The notes: a model not told the origin generated them from the letters alone. A stretch of DNA of 64,000 nucleotides from Galeruca laticollis (GCA_963921935.1 OY998176.1:169690445-169754444); one strand, 5' to 3'; numbered from the stretch's first letter, positions 43,246-53,994 are shown. Numbers and translations are program-made.

Positions 43246-44530
43246 CTTTCCCGGTACCTCAAATCCGTGCCCATAAATTCCTCGAAGGTAGGGTTAGACA
43301 CATCTCGAATAAGGTTTACTCCTTCCTCCAGGCCATGGTCTCCTTCGAATTGTGCTAGTCGGTTTTGGTGAACTACTTTTGGTTTTCCGTTGGGGATCTT
43401 GCTTATGCGATATATAACAACATCAATGATCCTTTTCTTGATTGAGTATAGACCTTCCCAGGATTTTTGTAATTTTGGAGAAAATCCTTTTCCCCTCGTC
43501 GGGTTGTGTAACCATACTTTGTACCCTTCTTTAAAACCGCCTTCTGTGGCCTGCGTGTCGTACCGACTTTTCATTCTGTCACTAACAACTTGAAGATTTG
43601 TTCGAACTAATTCATGAATTTTGTCCAGCCTTCTTCTCAATTGAATCGCGAAGTAATCGCCTGCTAGATCTTGTCCAGGCCGGCAGCCAAATTCCAGCTC
43701 ACAAGGAAGCCTCATTTCACGTCCAAACAGGATTTTCGCCGGTGTTTCACCCGTGGACTCATTGACGGCAGATCGATAAGCCAATGCGAATAGGGAAAGA
43801 TACTGGTCCCATCTCTCTGGTGGCTGGATACTACTTTGGACAGGTATTTTCCAATAGTCCTGTTCATTCTCTCAACTATTCCATCTGACTGTGGATATAA
43901 TGCTGTTGTCCTGATCTTTTTCATTCCCAGCTTCCCGCAAATCTCCTGGAATAGATGACTTTCGAAATTTCTTCCCTGGTCGCTGTGGACTTCCAAGGGC
44001 ACTCCATATCGGCTGATAAATTCTTTCACCACTACATCTGCTACAGTTGTGGCCTCTTGGTTCGGGATTGCGTATATTTCCACCCACTTTGTGAAATAAT
44101 CCATTACAACTAGTATGTATTTGCTACCATTTTCTGTCGTCGGAAATGGTCCAGCGATATCTAAAGCAATCCTTTGGAGAGGGCTTCCAACATTGTATTG
44201 TTTCATAGCTGCCTTTCTTTTGCGATGTGGTCCATTACTCGTAGCACAAGTCCTTCATTTCTTACACCAGTCCTTCACATCGTCGGAGCTGTTCATCCAA
44301 TAAAACCTTTCACGGAATGAATGAAGTGTTTTCTTCACTCCCAGATGACCTCCCGATGTACTGTCGTGTAACTTCTTCAGTACCTCAGCTACTCTTGTTC
44401 TCGGGATTACTAGCTGTCTCCTCATCTCAGAACCATCATGGTTTTCAAGGACTCTTTTCAACAGCCCATCTTTCAGGACAAGGGAGTCCCACTAAGCCCA
44501 ATACGCCTTGAGTTTCGGTGAATATTTTGA
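43242..44530 (-). pseudogene. Ty3/Gypsy integrase, nearly complete but broken
   Basis: Minus-strand order: HHCC zinc-binding domain (LKKLHDSTSGGHLGVKKTLH..WCKK-stop-RTC, the TGA replacing the third Cys of the motif); the core with catalytic D in LQRIALDIAGPFP (about 44170), D in EVHSDQGRNFES (about 44000) and E in DGIVERMNRTIGKYL (about 43875); then MAYRSAVNESTGETPAKILF and a C-terminal domain (YKVWLHNPTRGKG, SWEGLYSIKKRI, VVHQNRLAQF) ending at 43242. Breaks: the TGA near 44254, a frameshift near 43790, and an upstream stop near 44490. It inserts element DNA into chromosomes. No chromodomain is evident. Confidence 0.88.
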
Positions 44531-45124
44531 CACCTCTTGCCAGGTAGGTCACCGATTCCCTTTCTTCCATTGCCGGATCATCTTCAGGTTAGGACCATTC
44601 TCTGGATCTTCTCTGATCCTGGTGGTTGACCATTCCTCGTTGACTACAGTAGTTCTTGAAACTGCAGCTTCCCTAGATTCCGCCTTGTTGCACTGGGAGC
44701 AGTCTGTTGGGCACATCCGTCTGGACAGGAAGTCAACATTTCGGTGACTCGCACCAGCTGGATGTTCACCCCTGTCTGATTTCCCCTGTGACTGGAGTTC
44801 TTGGGTTACAGGAGTCTTAGGGCGCTTAGATGGACTGCGTAAGTGCTCTAGCTCACCACACTTCCGGCGTTTAACCTTATTCGGTTTCTTGTCTGCAATT
44901 CCTTTCAACAAGTTGATGATCTGGTCAAGTTTGTCATCGTCATCTTGTTCCTGCATGGTCCTACCTTTGTTGTACCGCAAGCCCTTCGTGGCTGCTTTGC
45001 ATTTAAGAGGTTTTTGGTTTGCAGGAGTCGTAAGACGCTTACAGGAACTGTGTGCATGCTCTAGCTCGCCACAATTACAACACCTGATTTTATTCGGCTT
45101 CTTGTCTACCATTCCTTTCAACAA
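44531..45124 (-). pseudogene. Gag zinc-knuckle region fused by deletion to the end of RNase H
   Basis: A 191-residue frame begins with LLKGMVDKKPNKIRCCNCGE and a CCHC knuckle (C-x2-C-x4-H-x4-C). It then repeats the whole module (LLKGIADKKPNKVKRRKCGE) with a decayed second knuckle. Directly after KTPVTQE it changes to ASHRNVDFLSRRMC..CSQC, the classic end of Gypsy RNase H (H.NADALSRR). About 600 residues of protease, RT and RNase H have been lost without breaking the frame. This is a clean internal deletion derivative. Confidence 0.82.
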
Positions 45125-45163
45125 GTTGACGATCTGGTCAAGTCTGTCATCGTCACCTTCTTC

Positions 45164-46290
45164 CTATATGGTCCTATCTTTGTTGTATCCCGTAGCCATC
45201 GTGGCTGCTTCATATTCAAGAGCAGCAGTCAATGCATCCATCACTGTTTTAGGATGAGCTAATCGAAGCGTCTTCTCCATATCATGGTCACATAAGCCGT
45301 GGATAAAGGCCTGGATGCCTAAAAATTCCATCATGTTATCTGGTGCTAATGGATAAGCAAATCGAACTAGTCGGGCCATATACATTTCATACTCTTGAAG
45401 GGATTCGTCACGTTTCCGCTTTCGGTTCTTCAGCTGAAATCTGTACAAATGTTCATGACCATATCGCATGTCAAACTTCTTCTTCAGCTGCTCGAAGTCA
45501 TCCGTTTCTTCCAAAGGTATCGTCTCAAGTACATCTAAGGCATCTCCCCGAAGCGCGATAGTTAAGTTCACTGCCTTCTCTCTATCGGACCAATTATTCA
45601 CTCTAGCGGCTGCTTCAAATTGTTTCACATAATTGGTCCACGACATTTTTCCATCGAACGTTGGGGCCTTGACTCGGGTAAAACTGTCATGTCTTGGGTT
45701 GTGTTTCTGGTTTGCAGATCTCGATCTTCTTTTCTTCTGCTGAAGTGTTTTGTGTTCTTAAATCGGCAATCTTTGTCTCTAACTCCTTGATTTTCTCGTC
45801 CATATGATTTACCATCGTTGTCATCTTATTGTCGATTTCAGATTTTAGAAACGAAATTTCATTTTCAACGTCAGCGGCAATGTCGTTTCTCATTAATAAT
45901 ATATCGGCAGATATATCGTTCTTCAAAGTAGACATCTTGTCGTGAATATTAGCAGAAATGTCGTTCTTCATAGCAGAAATATCGTTTTTCGCATTCGTTG
46001 AAATTTTCTCCTCCATGGCAGAAATATCGTTCTTCATAGCAGAAATCTTCTCGTCCATGTTCTTTCTCTTCCATGGCAGGAATCTTCTCGTCCATATTAG
46101 CACAAATTGATGAGATTAAGGTGGAAGCCTCGTCATTAATTAAAAATGATTCTGGATCAAAGCCGTCATTTTCCAGTGCCACTTTAAGTCTTTCTACTAA
46201 TTCATTTTTCTTACCGGATGTTTCCAATGCACGATCTTCCAATTCTGCTCTTAATTCCGTGACTTTTAGATCACATAGTCTCTTTGCCAT
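45164..46290 (-). pseudogene. Ty3/Gypsy gag with N-terminal SAP domain and long coiled coil
   Basis: From the ATG at 46290: a SAP motif at residues 7-42 (DLKVTELRAELEDRALETSG, KKNELVERLKVAL), then repeated MDEKI/SAMKNDIS units making a coiled coil (about 46080-45700), then the capsid-like gag core from about 45680 (TRVKAPTFDGKMSWTNYVKQ, LRGDALDVLE, RYGHEHLYRFQLKNRKR, YPLAPDNMMEFLG). SAP domains bind AT-rich DNA. The coiled-coil repeats are encoded by near-repeated DNA (ATGGACGAGAAGAT, GAAATATCGTT on plus) and two frameshifts, near 46065 and 45690, fall in or beside them. Gag forms the particle. Confidence 0.85.
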
Positions 46291-46316
46291 TAATACGTAG
46301 CAATTTATTTATATTA

Positions 46317-46333
46317 CCCCACACCTGACACCA
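46317..46333 (-). promoter_or_regulatory. Primer binding site of the Gypsy element
   Basis: One base inside the 5' LTR the minus strand reads TGGTGTCAGGTGTGGGG. TGG at the start and 17-nt length fit pairing with the 3' end of a tRNA ending CTGACACCA. I cannot name the tRNA with certainty. Confidence 0.75.
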
Positions 46334-46334
46334 A

Positions 46335-46774
46335 TGTAATGTTATTTCTAGTTTATTTAAACAGCAAACGGGTGGGATTAACTTAAAATACATGGTATGG
46401 CTACTGACTAATTTATTCAAAAACTAAACTACTCACTAACACTTAATTCATATATACTTAACTACTAATCACAGTATATTCACTTATTTACTTGTTTATC
46501 TCACGATGTCAAATTATTAACTAAACTAACTCTTCCTGATCGGTCTTTTATATATTAAAGCCTTTTTTACTAGAAAATTCCGGACTCCGGCTTACACATA
46601 CCAAAACAATTGGTTCTGGTATTTTCTAGATAAGTCTGGTCACAAAAACAATGTTTAGATAAGATAGTCGTAAACAGTTATAAAAAAAGAGCTCTGCGTA
46701 TCCGCCATAATTTTAATTTTCATACCTGGCTGGTCTGAGATTTAGGGTCTATACCAGTGTGCTGTTTCGTAACA
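46335..46774 (-). repeat. 5' LTR of the Ty3/Gypsy element (440 bp)
   Basis: Starts TGTAATGTTATTTC and ends TTTCGTAACA on the plus strand. Followed by ATAT and Penelope-like coding sequence. Confidence 0.92.
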
Positions 46775-46778
46775 ATAT

Positions 46779-47119
46779 TTAATCCTCTGATAGAGAGGAA
46801 GAAAATCTCTGTCCCAGTTCACTTGTGTGTTTAAACAAAGCTCATTTTCATTAGGTTCTTTGGAGATCTCAAACAAATCCAATCTAAGAAATTCCTTATT
46901 ATCATTCCTGTGCAAAATTTTTGAGTTTCTGTTAGGGCTAAAATTATGCTTGTGAAATTTGAGATGGTTACCAAATATGGACTTGTCAGGTCTCTTCAGA
47001 TGTTCATTAATGCGAGTGACAAGTGGTCTGCAGGTTCTACCAATGTAGGAGGCCGGGCAATCAGAACACTCAAGCATATACACACAGGTACTTTTCAATT
47101 TACTAATTTTATCCTTCAA
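46779..47119 (-). pseudogene. GIY-YIG endonuclease domain of the Penelope-like element
   Basis: Minus-strand residues STCVYMLECSDCPASYIGRT, then TRINEHLKRPDK and FLRLDLFEISKE. The CVYML..C..C..SYIGRT form is the GIY-YIG motif of Penelope-like elements, with R in the following helix and the E in LFEISKEPNE. The frame then crosses into the Gypsy LTR at 46774, which replaces its stop. This nuclease is thought to nick target DNA for reverse transcription. It overlaps the RT frame's end by 11 bases in a different frame, so a frameshift separates them. Confidence 0.88.
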
Positions 47120-49213
47120 CTAAATAATTGCTTAAACTGTTGTGAGCTTTAAAGGAAACTATTGTACCAGGTACTGTATCTTCTATGAATTTGGAAATAT
47201 CCCTGCACAAATTTTGATCAAAAAAAGGCATGGAAAAATATTTCACCAAAGGTGGGGTAGGAGAAGTAGCGAAGGCGAGTCTTCTGTCTTTCCTGTATTT
47301 AATTTTCTTAATCAATTCATAAATAATGTAACGTTGGTAGCCATTGTTGAAAGAAATCTGTTTTATTGATATGTTGACCTCGCTGTTGTAATTTGAAGGA
47401 GCTAGAGGAATTATTAAAATCCTATTAACGTAGTAGTTGAAGGAGGCCATTTTATGTTGCATATGATAATGAGAATTGAAAGGTATGACGTGATCAGTCT
47501 GAGTGGGTTTTCTGTAAATGGAAAAATCTAATTTGTTGTTCAATTTAGTTATGGTTACATTAAAGAAGTTCAATCTGTTGTCTGATTCCACCTCAAGGGT
47601 AAATTTAATTTTGGGGTGTACATTATTTAAGGATTCAAGTACGTCCAGAGCATCATTGGAGTTACCTGCAATGGAAACCAGGCAATCATCGACGTAACGG
47701 AACCAACTAACAATTTGATTAATCTTGTTGATAACGTATGAATTTTCCATATTTTCCATAAAAATGTCAGCCAAGAACGGAGAGAGAGGGTTACCCATAG
47801 CCAAGCCTTCAGGTTGGCTATACGTTTTCCCATTAAAGACAAAAACATTTTGAGCAATGCAAAAATTCAACAAAGTTAAGATATCAGTTTTTGTAGAATC
47901 AGGAACTGAGTGTATAAAAATTAAGTTTGACACTAAAGGTGAAGTTTCAGATTTAGTTATGGACGTAGACAGGTGCTGACATCAAATGATATATCATAAG
48001 TGTATTGTTGTCGAGTCGAAAATTTTTAATTTCGTTAATTAATTTTGCAGTGTTTCTTGCCGAATTGGACAGTTTGTTGTTGGTGATGTTTTTTATCACT
48101 CGCAGGATCAATGTTGCCAAAGTAGAGACAGGAGTGTTGTGAAAACTAACCACTGGTTTGACTGGAATGCTCTCCTTGTGTATCTTCAGGAGACCATATA
48201 ATCTGGGCATTTGAGGATTGCTAGGAATTGAATTGTATGTTCTGTTGAATTCATAAAAAAGATCTTCACAAAATTTCATGTAGTTTTTGGTTTTTGAAAT
48301 GAACTTGTTAATTGGATTTGAGTTTGAAGGGATGAAGTTGTTGGAGCTCAAAAAGTCTTCAACCTTTGTGATAATCTGTTTGATCAAGTATGACTATGCA
48401 GCTGCCGTTATCAGCATCAGATAAAGTGAGATCGTTGTTGGACATTTTTTTTATAAGTTTATGTAAAGTTAAATTCTAATGATTGGACTTCTTGAAGTAA
48501 CCAGGTACCTAGTTGTGAGAACGTTAAAATTTGGTTATAGTGAACTGACAAAAATTTCTAATCTTTTGTTTGATAATAGTGTTATTGGAAAGTTTATCAA
48601 TAAAAATATCCAATTTGATGGAAAATGAAGTGGGTTCTTTTCCAGAATTATCTATATCCTATGAGAATTTCAGCTACGATAACAGGGCTATCTCCTCATC
48701 ATCAAATGAAGTAATAGATACATTTTTAATACGTTCATGAAATTCAAATTCTGAAAACTTTTCAACTGTAGGTTGAGAGTTTTGTCTATTTTTGTAAAGA
48801 ATAAGTGGGTTCAGCTTCTTGTTAACTTTCTTGAATTTCAACCCCCTCATACATACCACCCGGTCCTCTGTGTCATTAAAGACATTTTAAAGTAAAGGTA
48901 AAAATAAAGGATTGTCTGAGATAAGTTTATTATAACAAATTTTCGAGTCAACATTGGTACGATCTAACTTGGCATAGTGTTTACAAACAGCACTATTGAT
49001 AATTTTCTTCTCAGTGTTGGGTTTTAGATGAGAAGGTATGTTAGTTGGCATAATGGTTCTGGCAAACCTGGGGTTGACACCCTCTCTCAGACACCTATTT
49101 AAAAACCATATGTCTATGTGTAACAAGCTTCTCCTATCCGACAACTTCCTGTAACGATCAGCTAGGGCTACCATACTGTAGATAATTGTATTAATATGTG
49201 CTGCTGAATACAC
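47109..49213 (-). pseudogene. Penelope-like reverse transcriptase ORF, broken
   Basis: Frames in order: 49213-48887 (N-terminal, SDRRSLLHIDIWFLNRCLRE); 48859-48674; a stretch to 48400 containing SDADNGSCIVIL; 48387-47953 (MPRLYGLLKIHKE, the RT fingers); and 47933-47109 with KTYSQPEGLAMGNPLSPFLA, the catalytic FRYVDDCLVSIAG (about 47690) and IYRKPTQTDHVIPFNSHYH. GLAMGNPLSP and YVDD are diagnostic of Penelope-like RTs, which are related to telomerase. At least four stops or frameshifts are present (near 48880, 48660, 48410 and 47950). The ATG at 49213 lies at the edge of the terminal repeat. Confidence 0.88.
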
Positions 49214-49390
49214 TTGTTCAAATAATAAATGAATAGAGTAGATTTTTGTATTTAAGTGTATAAATTCTCTTTATTGCAAATCGCTTTCGACTTTAGTCAT
49301 CTTCAATGCTTCCTGAAAGCGAGTACTCAGTTGAAAGTACAGAAATATGAGTTGTAAAAGTGAGGTTATAACTTTGGGAAATTTGTTACG
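49200..49390 (-). repeat. 5' pseudo-LTR of the Penelope-like element
   Basis: Same sequence, diverged, as 41806-41980 (same orientation) and 49880-50090 (inverted). It includes the hairpin GAC-TAAA-GTC flanked by GGAAGCATTGAAGAT and GAAAGC. Confidence 0.8.
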
Positions 49391-50095
49391 CCACTCCTTA
49401 CTCGCATCAATGAACATCTGAAGAGACCTGACAAGTCCATAATTGGTACCCATCTCAAATTTCACAAGCCTAATTTTAGCCCTAACAGAAACTCAAAAAT
49501 TTTGCACATGAATGATAATAAGGAATTTCTTAGATTGGATTTGTTTGAGACACTTGAGATCTCCAAAGAATTTAATGAAAATGAATGAGATTTGTTTCAA
49601 CACACAAGTGAACTGGGATAGAGATTTTCTTCCTCTCTATCAAAGGATTAAATATAATTAAATTCACGTTAAGTAACGCTTCCATTTCAATACTCACTAG
49701 ACAGCTGCTCTTTAGGTTGGTACTAGTATTTTCACTTTTACATTTTTGACATTCGACTTTACACATTCCGCATCTGGTTGACGTTGCTTCTGCATACCAC
49801 ATGGCCTGAATTTTAACATGTTTCTCGTTTAGTTATTGAGCAGAACAATAATAATTGTAACAATGTTTTTTATTTATTCAGCAACTTTCTGTTTACCTGA
49901 TTTGTAAGTATTCACCTATCAATTTTTTCAAAGTTATAACCTCACTTTCACAACTCATATTTCTGTACTTTCAACTGAGTATTTATTTTCAGGAAGCACT
50001 GAAGATGACGAAAGTCGAAAGCGCTTCGCAATAAAGAAAATTTATACACTTAAATACAAAACTACACTCTATTTATTTATTACAAATATATTATT
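49391..50095 (+). mobile_element. Second Penelope-like fragment (3' part), plus strand, head-to-head with the first
   Basis: From 49391 the plus strand encodes the rest of the GIY-YIG domain (TRINEHLKRPDKSIIG, NSKILHMNDNKEFLRLDLFE) broken by frameshifts and ending IKYN-stop near 49660. The 3' UTR and terminal repeat (about 49880-50095) follow. It is 5'-truncated and joined directly to the 5' terminal repeat of the minus-strand copy. Its 3' UTR from 49800 on is part of the 6.2-kb tandem duplication. Confidence 0.82.
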
Positions 50096-52030
50096 ATGGA
50101 ATATTGTCGTGTGTGTGTGAAGAGTTGAGTACATTTAAATTTCTTTAAACAAGTGATGAATGCTGTAAAAACCATGCTTATACTTAACCTGAACTTTGAT
50201 ATGTCTTATCAGAACTTCTAAATCAAAAGTAATTGACATAAACTTTTTAAAACGGCAATAAAAGCAAGTTCTAGAACAAAATAGATCACTACGAACATAT
50301 CCTACATTCCACAAAAATATCAATAGTAAATAATTTATTTTACAAAAAAAAATTGACAAAGAACAATCAAAAAAATTTAGCAGTACAATCAAAACAAAAT
50401 GTGAAAAGCTCGCTTAAAAAAACGAACATTCAGTAAATAAATCAAAATTCAACAATGCCAAATATAAGCATCAGACAGCTGAGAATGTCATAAAAAAAAT
50501 ATCAAATCAATTGGAAAAAGCATATAGAAGGTTTGATTATAAACAGTTGTGAAAACCCCCTGTACATTAGATTTGAAAAGTAGAATAAGGCAATCATTCA
50601 AAGTGAATGATAAAATATCGCGTCTGCATCGCAAGTGTTGTGAGAAAAGTTGGTTGCTACGGTTTTGGAAGTTTGTTAGAAGAGAATTTTTTGAAAGACG
50701 TCAAATTGAATAGAAAAATAAGATTGGACTTTTTTTTTCTTAAACGATATAAGAGAGCATAGGAAAATAAAAATAAAAGGAAACTGAGAATATACAACAG
50801 AAGTGATCCATCTATTAGTAGTATTTACCAAGGTGATAAGCAAAAACTATAAAACACCCTTGAAGAAAATCTCCCTGGAGCAGACACATATCAAAAGGTA
50901 CTTATACAGAAACATTTACAAGTGTGTTATGTAGTTTGGAAAGTCGTTTGCAACTACCAAATACTTTTAAAAGAAAATTTAACTTAAATAAATCTACTGA
51001 ACTGTCAATCCTATAAGATAAACTTCAAATTTCAATTCTACAAACTCAGTGATTATATAACCACATTAAAAACTTTATACAGTCCATAATTTAGTTAATA
51101 GTTTATTTCAATTTATCAGTTATTAGTTTATTTCAATTTTATCACAAGACACATATAAATACTGAATGTTATATACATAATATCGAACTGAAATTTCATA
51201 AAATATTGACAGATATTATTGATGTATATTCTTGGTGAATAAGATGTGCCTAGTACACCTGTAGCGTGAAGATAAGTCAAATTTTATGAAATTTTCAGAC
51301 TATACACTTTAAAACATTCGATAAGTTGTTTGATACAATAATTTAGTAATCGCAGTATAGGTATTGATATATAAACTTTGAAAAATTTACATTCAATGTT
51401 TTTTGCAAGTTAATTTTGAATAAAAGAAAAAAAAATATGGAATCTTTGCAAATTTTTTTAAACACAATATCTTTGTTACGTTCAAAATTAGAAATTTATA
51501 ACTAGCTTTCAAGAATTCTCCCTGTGGATTAAGAGAATTTCATGCATAAAAAGGGTAAGATATTACAAAATGGAGGTTCAAGTGTCTAGCCAGGGCAAAT
51601 CTGTAGTTGTGATCTTACTCAATAAACAATAAATTAATGTATCAGTCATCAGTATATCATAACAATATATACCGACAAAACTACCTAAAACGAGAGTACC
51701 TGTATCTAAACTTGGAGTACAGCTAGGAGGCTGGAAATTGGACATTTACAGACGTGGGCATTTTGTATTAGGAGCTTTCAGCGTGGTGTTTTTTGTGGAG
51801 GTGTACTTGTGTCACTCGGCAACCGCCGTTGCCTGTGATCGTATATTGTGTATGTGAATTCGCCGCGTATTGTAATTTAAACCGTTTAATACGTTTTGCG
51901 TATCCTAGTTCTGTATTACCTACGTTCATATGGTTCTGAATAGAAATTAATTTTGCTTTTTAGTGGTGCTGCTGCCTCCATTAACGAATTAGTAGTATTC
52001 AATTTATTATTTTCGTTGGAAAATACAGTA
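50096..52030. other. No gene seen (first unit)
   Basis: Almost 2 kb of AT-rich sequence without a recognisable frame. The last 450 bases, from about 51580, are less AT-rich (CGGCAACCGCCGTTGCC, a 6-bp-armed palindrome, near 51819) but show no domain. Confidence 0.4.
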
Positions 52031-53278
52031 TCCGCCAAAATAAACAGTACCGAAAATAAAAATTAATTTTTAATTTCTGTAATGTAAGTGTTCAAAATGT
52101 TCACCATTTCGACGCAAACAAGCTTCATATCGATTTTGTGAGTCAATAAACATATTTATAAAAAGTGGTTGATGTAACTGCCGAAAAATATTTTGTATTC
52201 TTACCCGTAGTTCGGCAATATTCGCCGGCGGATTGTCCGAGTGAAATATTTTGTTCTTCATTATGCACCAAATGTATGCGTCAGGTGGCGTCAGATCAGA
52301 TGAATGAGAAGGATATTCGAAGTCAGTTCCCCGAGAAATTATTCTATTATCGAAATGCTGACGGAGTAAGTCTAAGGTGCGCACAGCTGCATGGCTCGTT
52401 GCACCATCTTGTTGGAACCATTGTGTGCGAAACTGTAGATTTCGTGCACGGCAAAAGTTATTAAGATCTCTCACAAAAGGTATAATAATTTTCTCTCTAT
52501 AACGCTCTTGATTGACAGTAAGTGGATTCTGATTATCATCTTCAACGAAATAAGGACCAATCATTCCATGACCAGATACCGCGCACCAAACGGTGAATCT
52601 AAGACTGTGGAGTGGTTTCTCTACAATGACATCAGGACGTTCAAATCCAAGGAATCTGGTTGTTTGTCGATTAATATAGCCGCTAAGATGAACGTGACTC
52701 TCGTCTGAAAATTAAACTCAACATGCGACCACAGTAAATTTCTCTTGCACGTTTGTCCGCAGCATTTAGTCGTTGTCCAATTCGAATACGGTATGGATAA
52801 CCACCAATTGATTTGAACATGCGACGTAAAGACGTTTCACTAATGTTGAGTTTACATACAGTTCTTACAAGATTTCTTTGAGGTGATTGCACAACACCTT
52901 CATTTTCGTTAGTGCATACTGTTTTTCGACGACCTGAAGAACATTTACGCTGACACAATACACTACCAGTGCGACGAAATTTTTCAACAACAGCTAACAT
53001 CACACTGTTACTAGGAGCTGCTTTATTAAATTTTTGTTGATAATTTATTGACACCTGTTCTAAGCTTGGACCATCATTACGACCTTTTCCGTATGAACGA
53101 AAATAATGCTCTACCAAAAAAACTTTTTCTTCCGTTGTTAGAACCATTTTTAAATCAAATTTCACAGCAGCGTACTATTAATATATCAACTAATGACAAT
53201 TAAGTCAAATATGACAAATCCATATTACATAAACAACTCCACAGCACTCTCTGTTTCGGTACTGTTTATTTTGGCGGA
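52031..53278 (-). mobile_element. DD41D Tc1/mariner-type transposon (first unit)
   Basis: TIRs of at least 25 bp (TCCGCCAAAATAAACAGTAC core) are bordered by TA at 52029-52030 and 53279-53280. Length 1,248 bp. One transposase gene on the minus strand occupies almost all of it. The TIRs are perfect over their visible length, so the element is not ancient despite a frame break. Confidence 0.9.
52070..53165 (-). pseudogene. DD41D mariner-type transposase, one frame break (first unit)
   Basis: The N-terminal frame (53165-52683) has the HTH seen in insect mariner-like proteins (MVLTTEEKVFLVEHYFRSYG, VMLAVVEKFRRTGSV) and a second HTH (LNISETSLRRMFKSIG). The C-terminal frame starts upstream of its first Met with the first catalytic acid FSDESHVHL (about 52710), continues FTVWCAVSGHGMIGPYFVED, the second acid QQDGATSH and the third in DLTPPDAYIW. 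41 residues separate the second and third D, hence DD41D, as in the rosa-type family I recall. The two frames are offset near 52715, where a short deletion seems to have removed about 20 residues and shifted the frame. It ends at 52070, close to the TIR. Confidence 0.88.
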
Positions 53279-53389
53279 TACCGTACTTTGACAACTAAAT
53301 GGCACATCAAAAATTTCCATTTATCCTGTTTTATATTTAAATTTAAGTAGAAATAAATAATCTAAGATTTTTCACAATATCGATATTCA

Positions 53390-53540
53390 AGCCATAATAC
53401 GGGCACAAATGGAAGTTGTTCGCTTATTTCATGAACAATTTCCAAATTTACCAATTATATCCCAAGGGACAATTAGAAATGTAAAGCACTTTCGCGAGCT
53501 TGGCCATACTGGTCATGTCTTTCTTGATAAACAATTTTGC
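53390..53540 (+). pseudogene. Mariner-type HTH remnant (first unit)
   Basis: Plus-strand residues MEVVRLFHEQFPNLPIISQG, then RNVKHFRELGHTGH, follow the pattern of the insect mariner N-terminal HTH (LF...P.LP.ISQ.T......F...GH). It has no start and ends at a TGA near 53548. It is a different element from the DD41D copy beside it. Confidence 0.5.
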
Positions 53541-53819
53541 TTATTCTGAAACCCCATAGAATTCTAGTGTTTCAAAAACCGCCTCATTTCATAGCCATTT
53601 TTATGAAAACCGTATGAATTTTCGCACTAAGTTCGAAAATATGGTATTAACCTAGTGAGCGACGTTTACGATGTACCAAGTAACTGTCAACTTTTATCAA
53701 TAATTTTAAAATTGCCATCTTTTAAGAAATATTTGACAACAATGTTGACTATTCAGGAATTATAATCACTATCAAAAATAACAATACAGAATAATAATGT
53801 AAGAAACACTAAGTAAACA

Positions 53820-53994
53820 AAAACATCTTTTCAATATATCCTCCTCGAGCTTCAAAATATCTATCAATTCTTTTTCTAAATTCTTTCTTAGTATTTCACA
53901 GCATTTCTGGTGTAATTTCGTTAATGGCATCAATGATAGCTCGATTCAAGTCTTCATTATTATGGTTTAAATTATTTGCGTAAACTTTTAAGTA
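53820..53994 (-). pseudogene. Mariner-type transposase C-terminus (first unit)
   Basis: Minus-strand residues KVYANNLNHNNEDLNRAIID, AINEITPEML, then after a stop KEFRKRIDRYFEARGGYIE, the normal end of insect mariner-type transposases. The gene is cut at 53994 by the DNC-type transposon. The matching upstream half is found only after the second unit, at 63447-64000. Confidence 0.8.

Larger units (their letters stand above)
42237..46774 (-). mobile_element. Ty3/Gypsy LTR retrotransposon with a macrodomain-like 3' frame, internally deleted
   Basis: Two LTRs (42237-42713 and 46335-46774) with TG..CA ends are bordered by ATAT on both sides (42233-42236 and 46775-46778). The minus-strand order is primer site, gag (SAP, coiled coil, capsid, zinc knuckles), end of RNase H, integrase, then a macrodomain-like frame and a CCCH-like finger, polypurine tract, LTR. 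Protease, RT and most of RNase H are missing: the last gag residues run directly into the RNase H end motif. The LTRs differ by scattered substitutions and a ~38-bp insertion in the left one, so it is not a recent insertion. Confidence 0.92.
41800..49390 (-). mobile_element. Penelope-like element, minus strand, split by a Ty3/Gypsy insertion
   Basis: Minus-strand order: 5' terminal repeat (about 49200-49390), ORF (49213 to about 46780), then after the Gypsy insertion (42237-46774) the 3' UTR and 3' terminal repeat (42236 to about 41800). The two terminal repeats are clearly alike (GGAAGCAcTGAAGATGAC.. and TTATACACTTAAATACAAAA). The Gypsy element removed the stop codon from the ORF end: a related copy at 49.6 kb reads IKYN-stop, where this one runs KY into the LTR. 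Without the insertion the element is about 3.05 kb. Confidence 0.85.

Noticed and set aside
43390..45561. Several plus-strand open frames opposite the Gypsy gag and integrase
   Set aside because: They are mirror frames of the real minus-strand Gypsy genes and show no domain of their own.
52165..52708. Plus-strand frames of 99 and 66 residues (repeated at 58327-58870)
   Set aside because: Both lie antisense to the DD41D transposase and have no recognisable motif.
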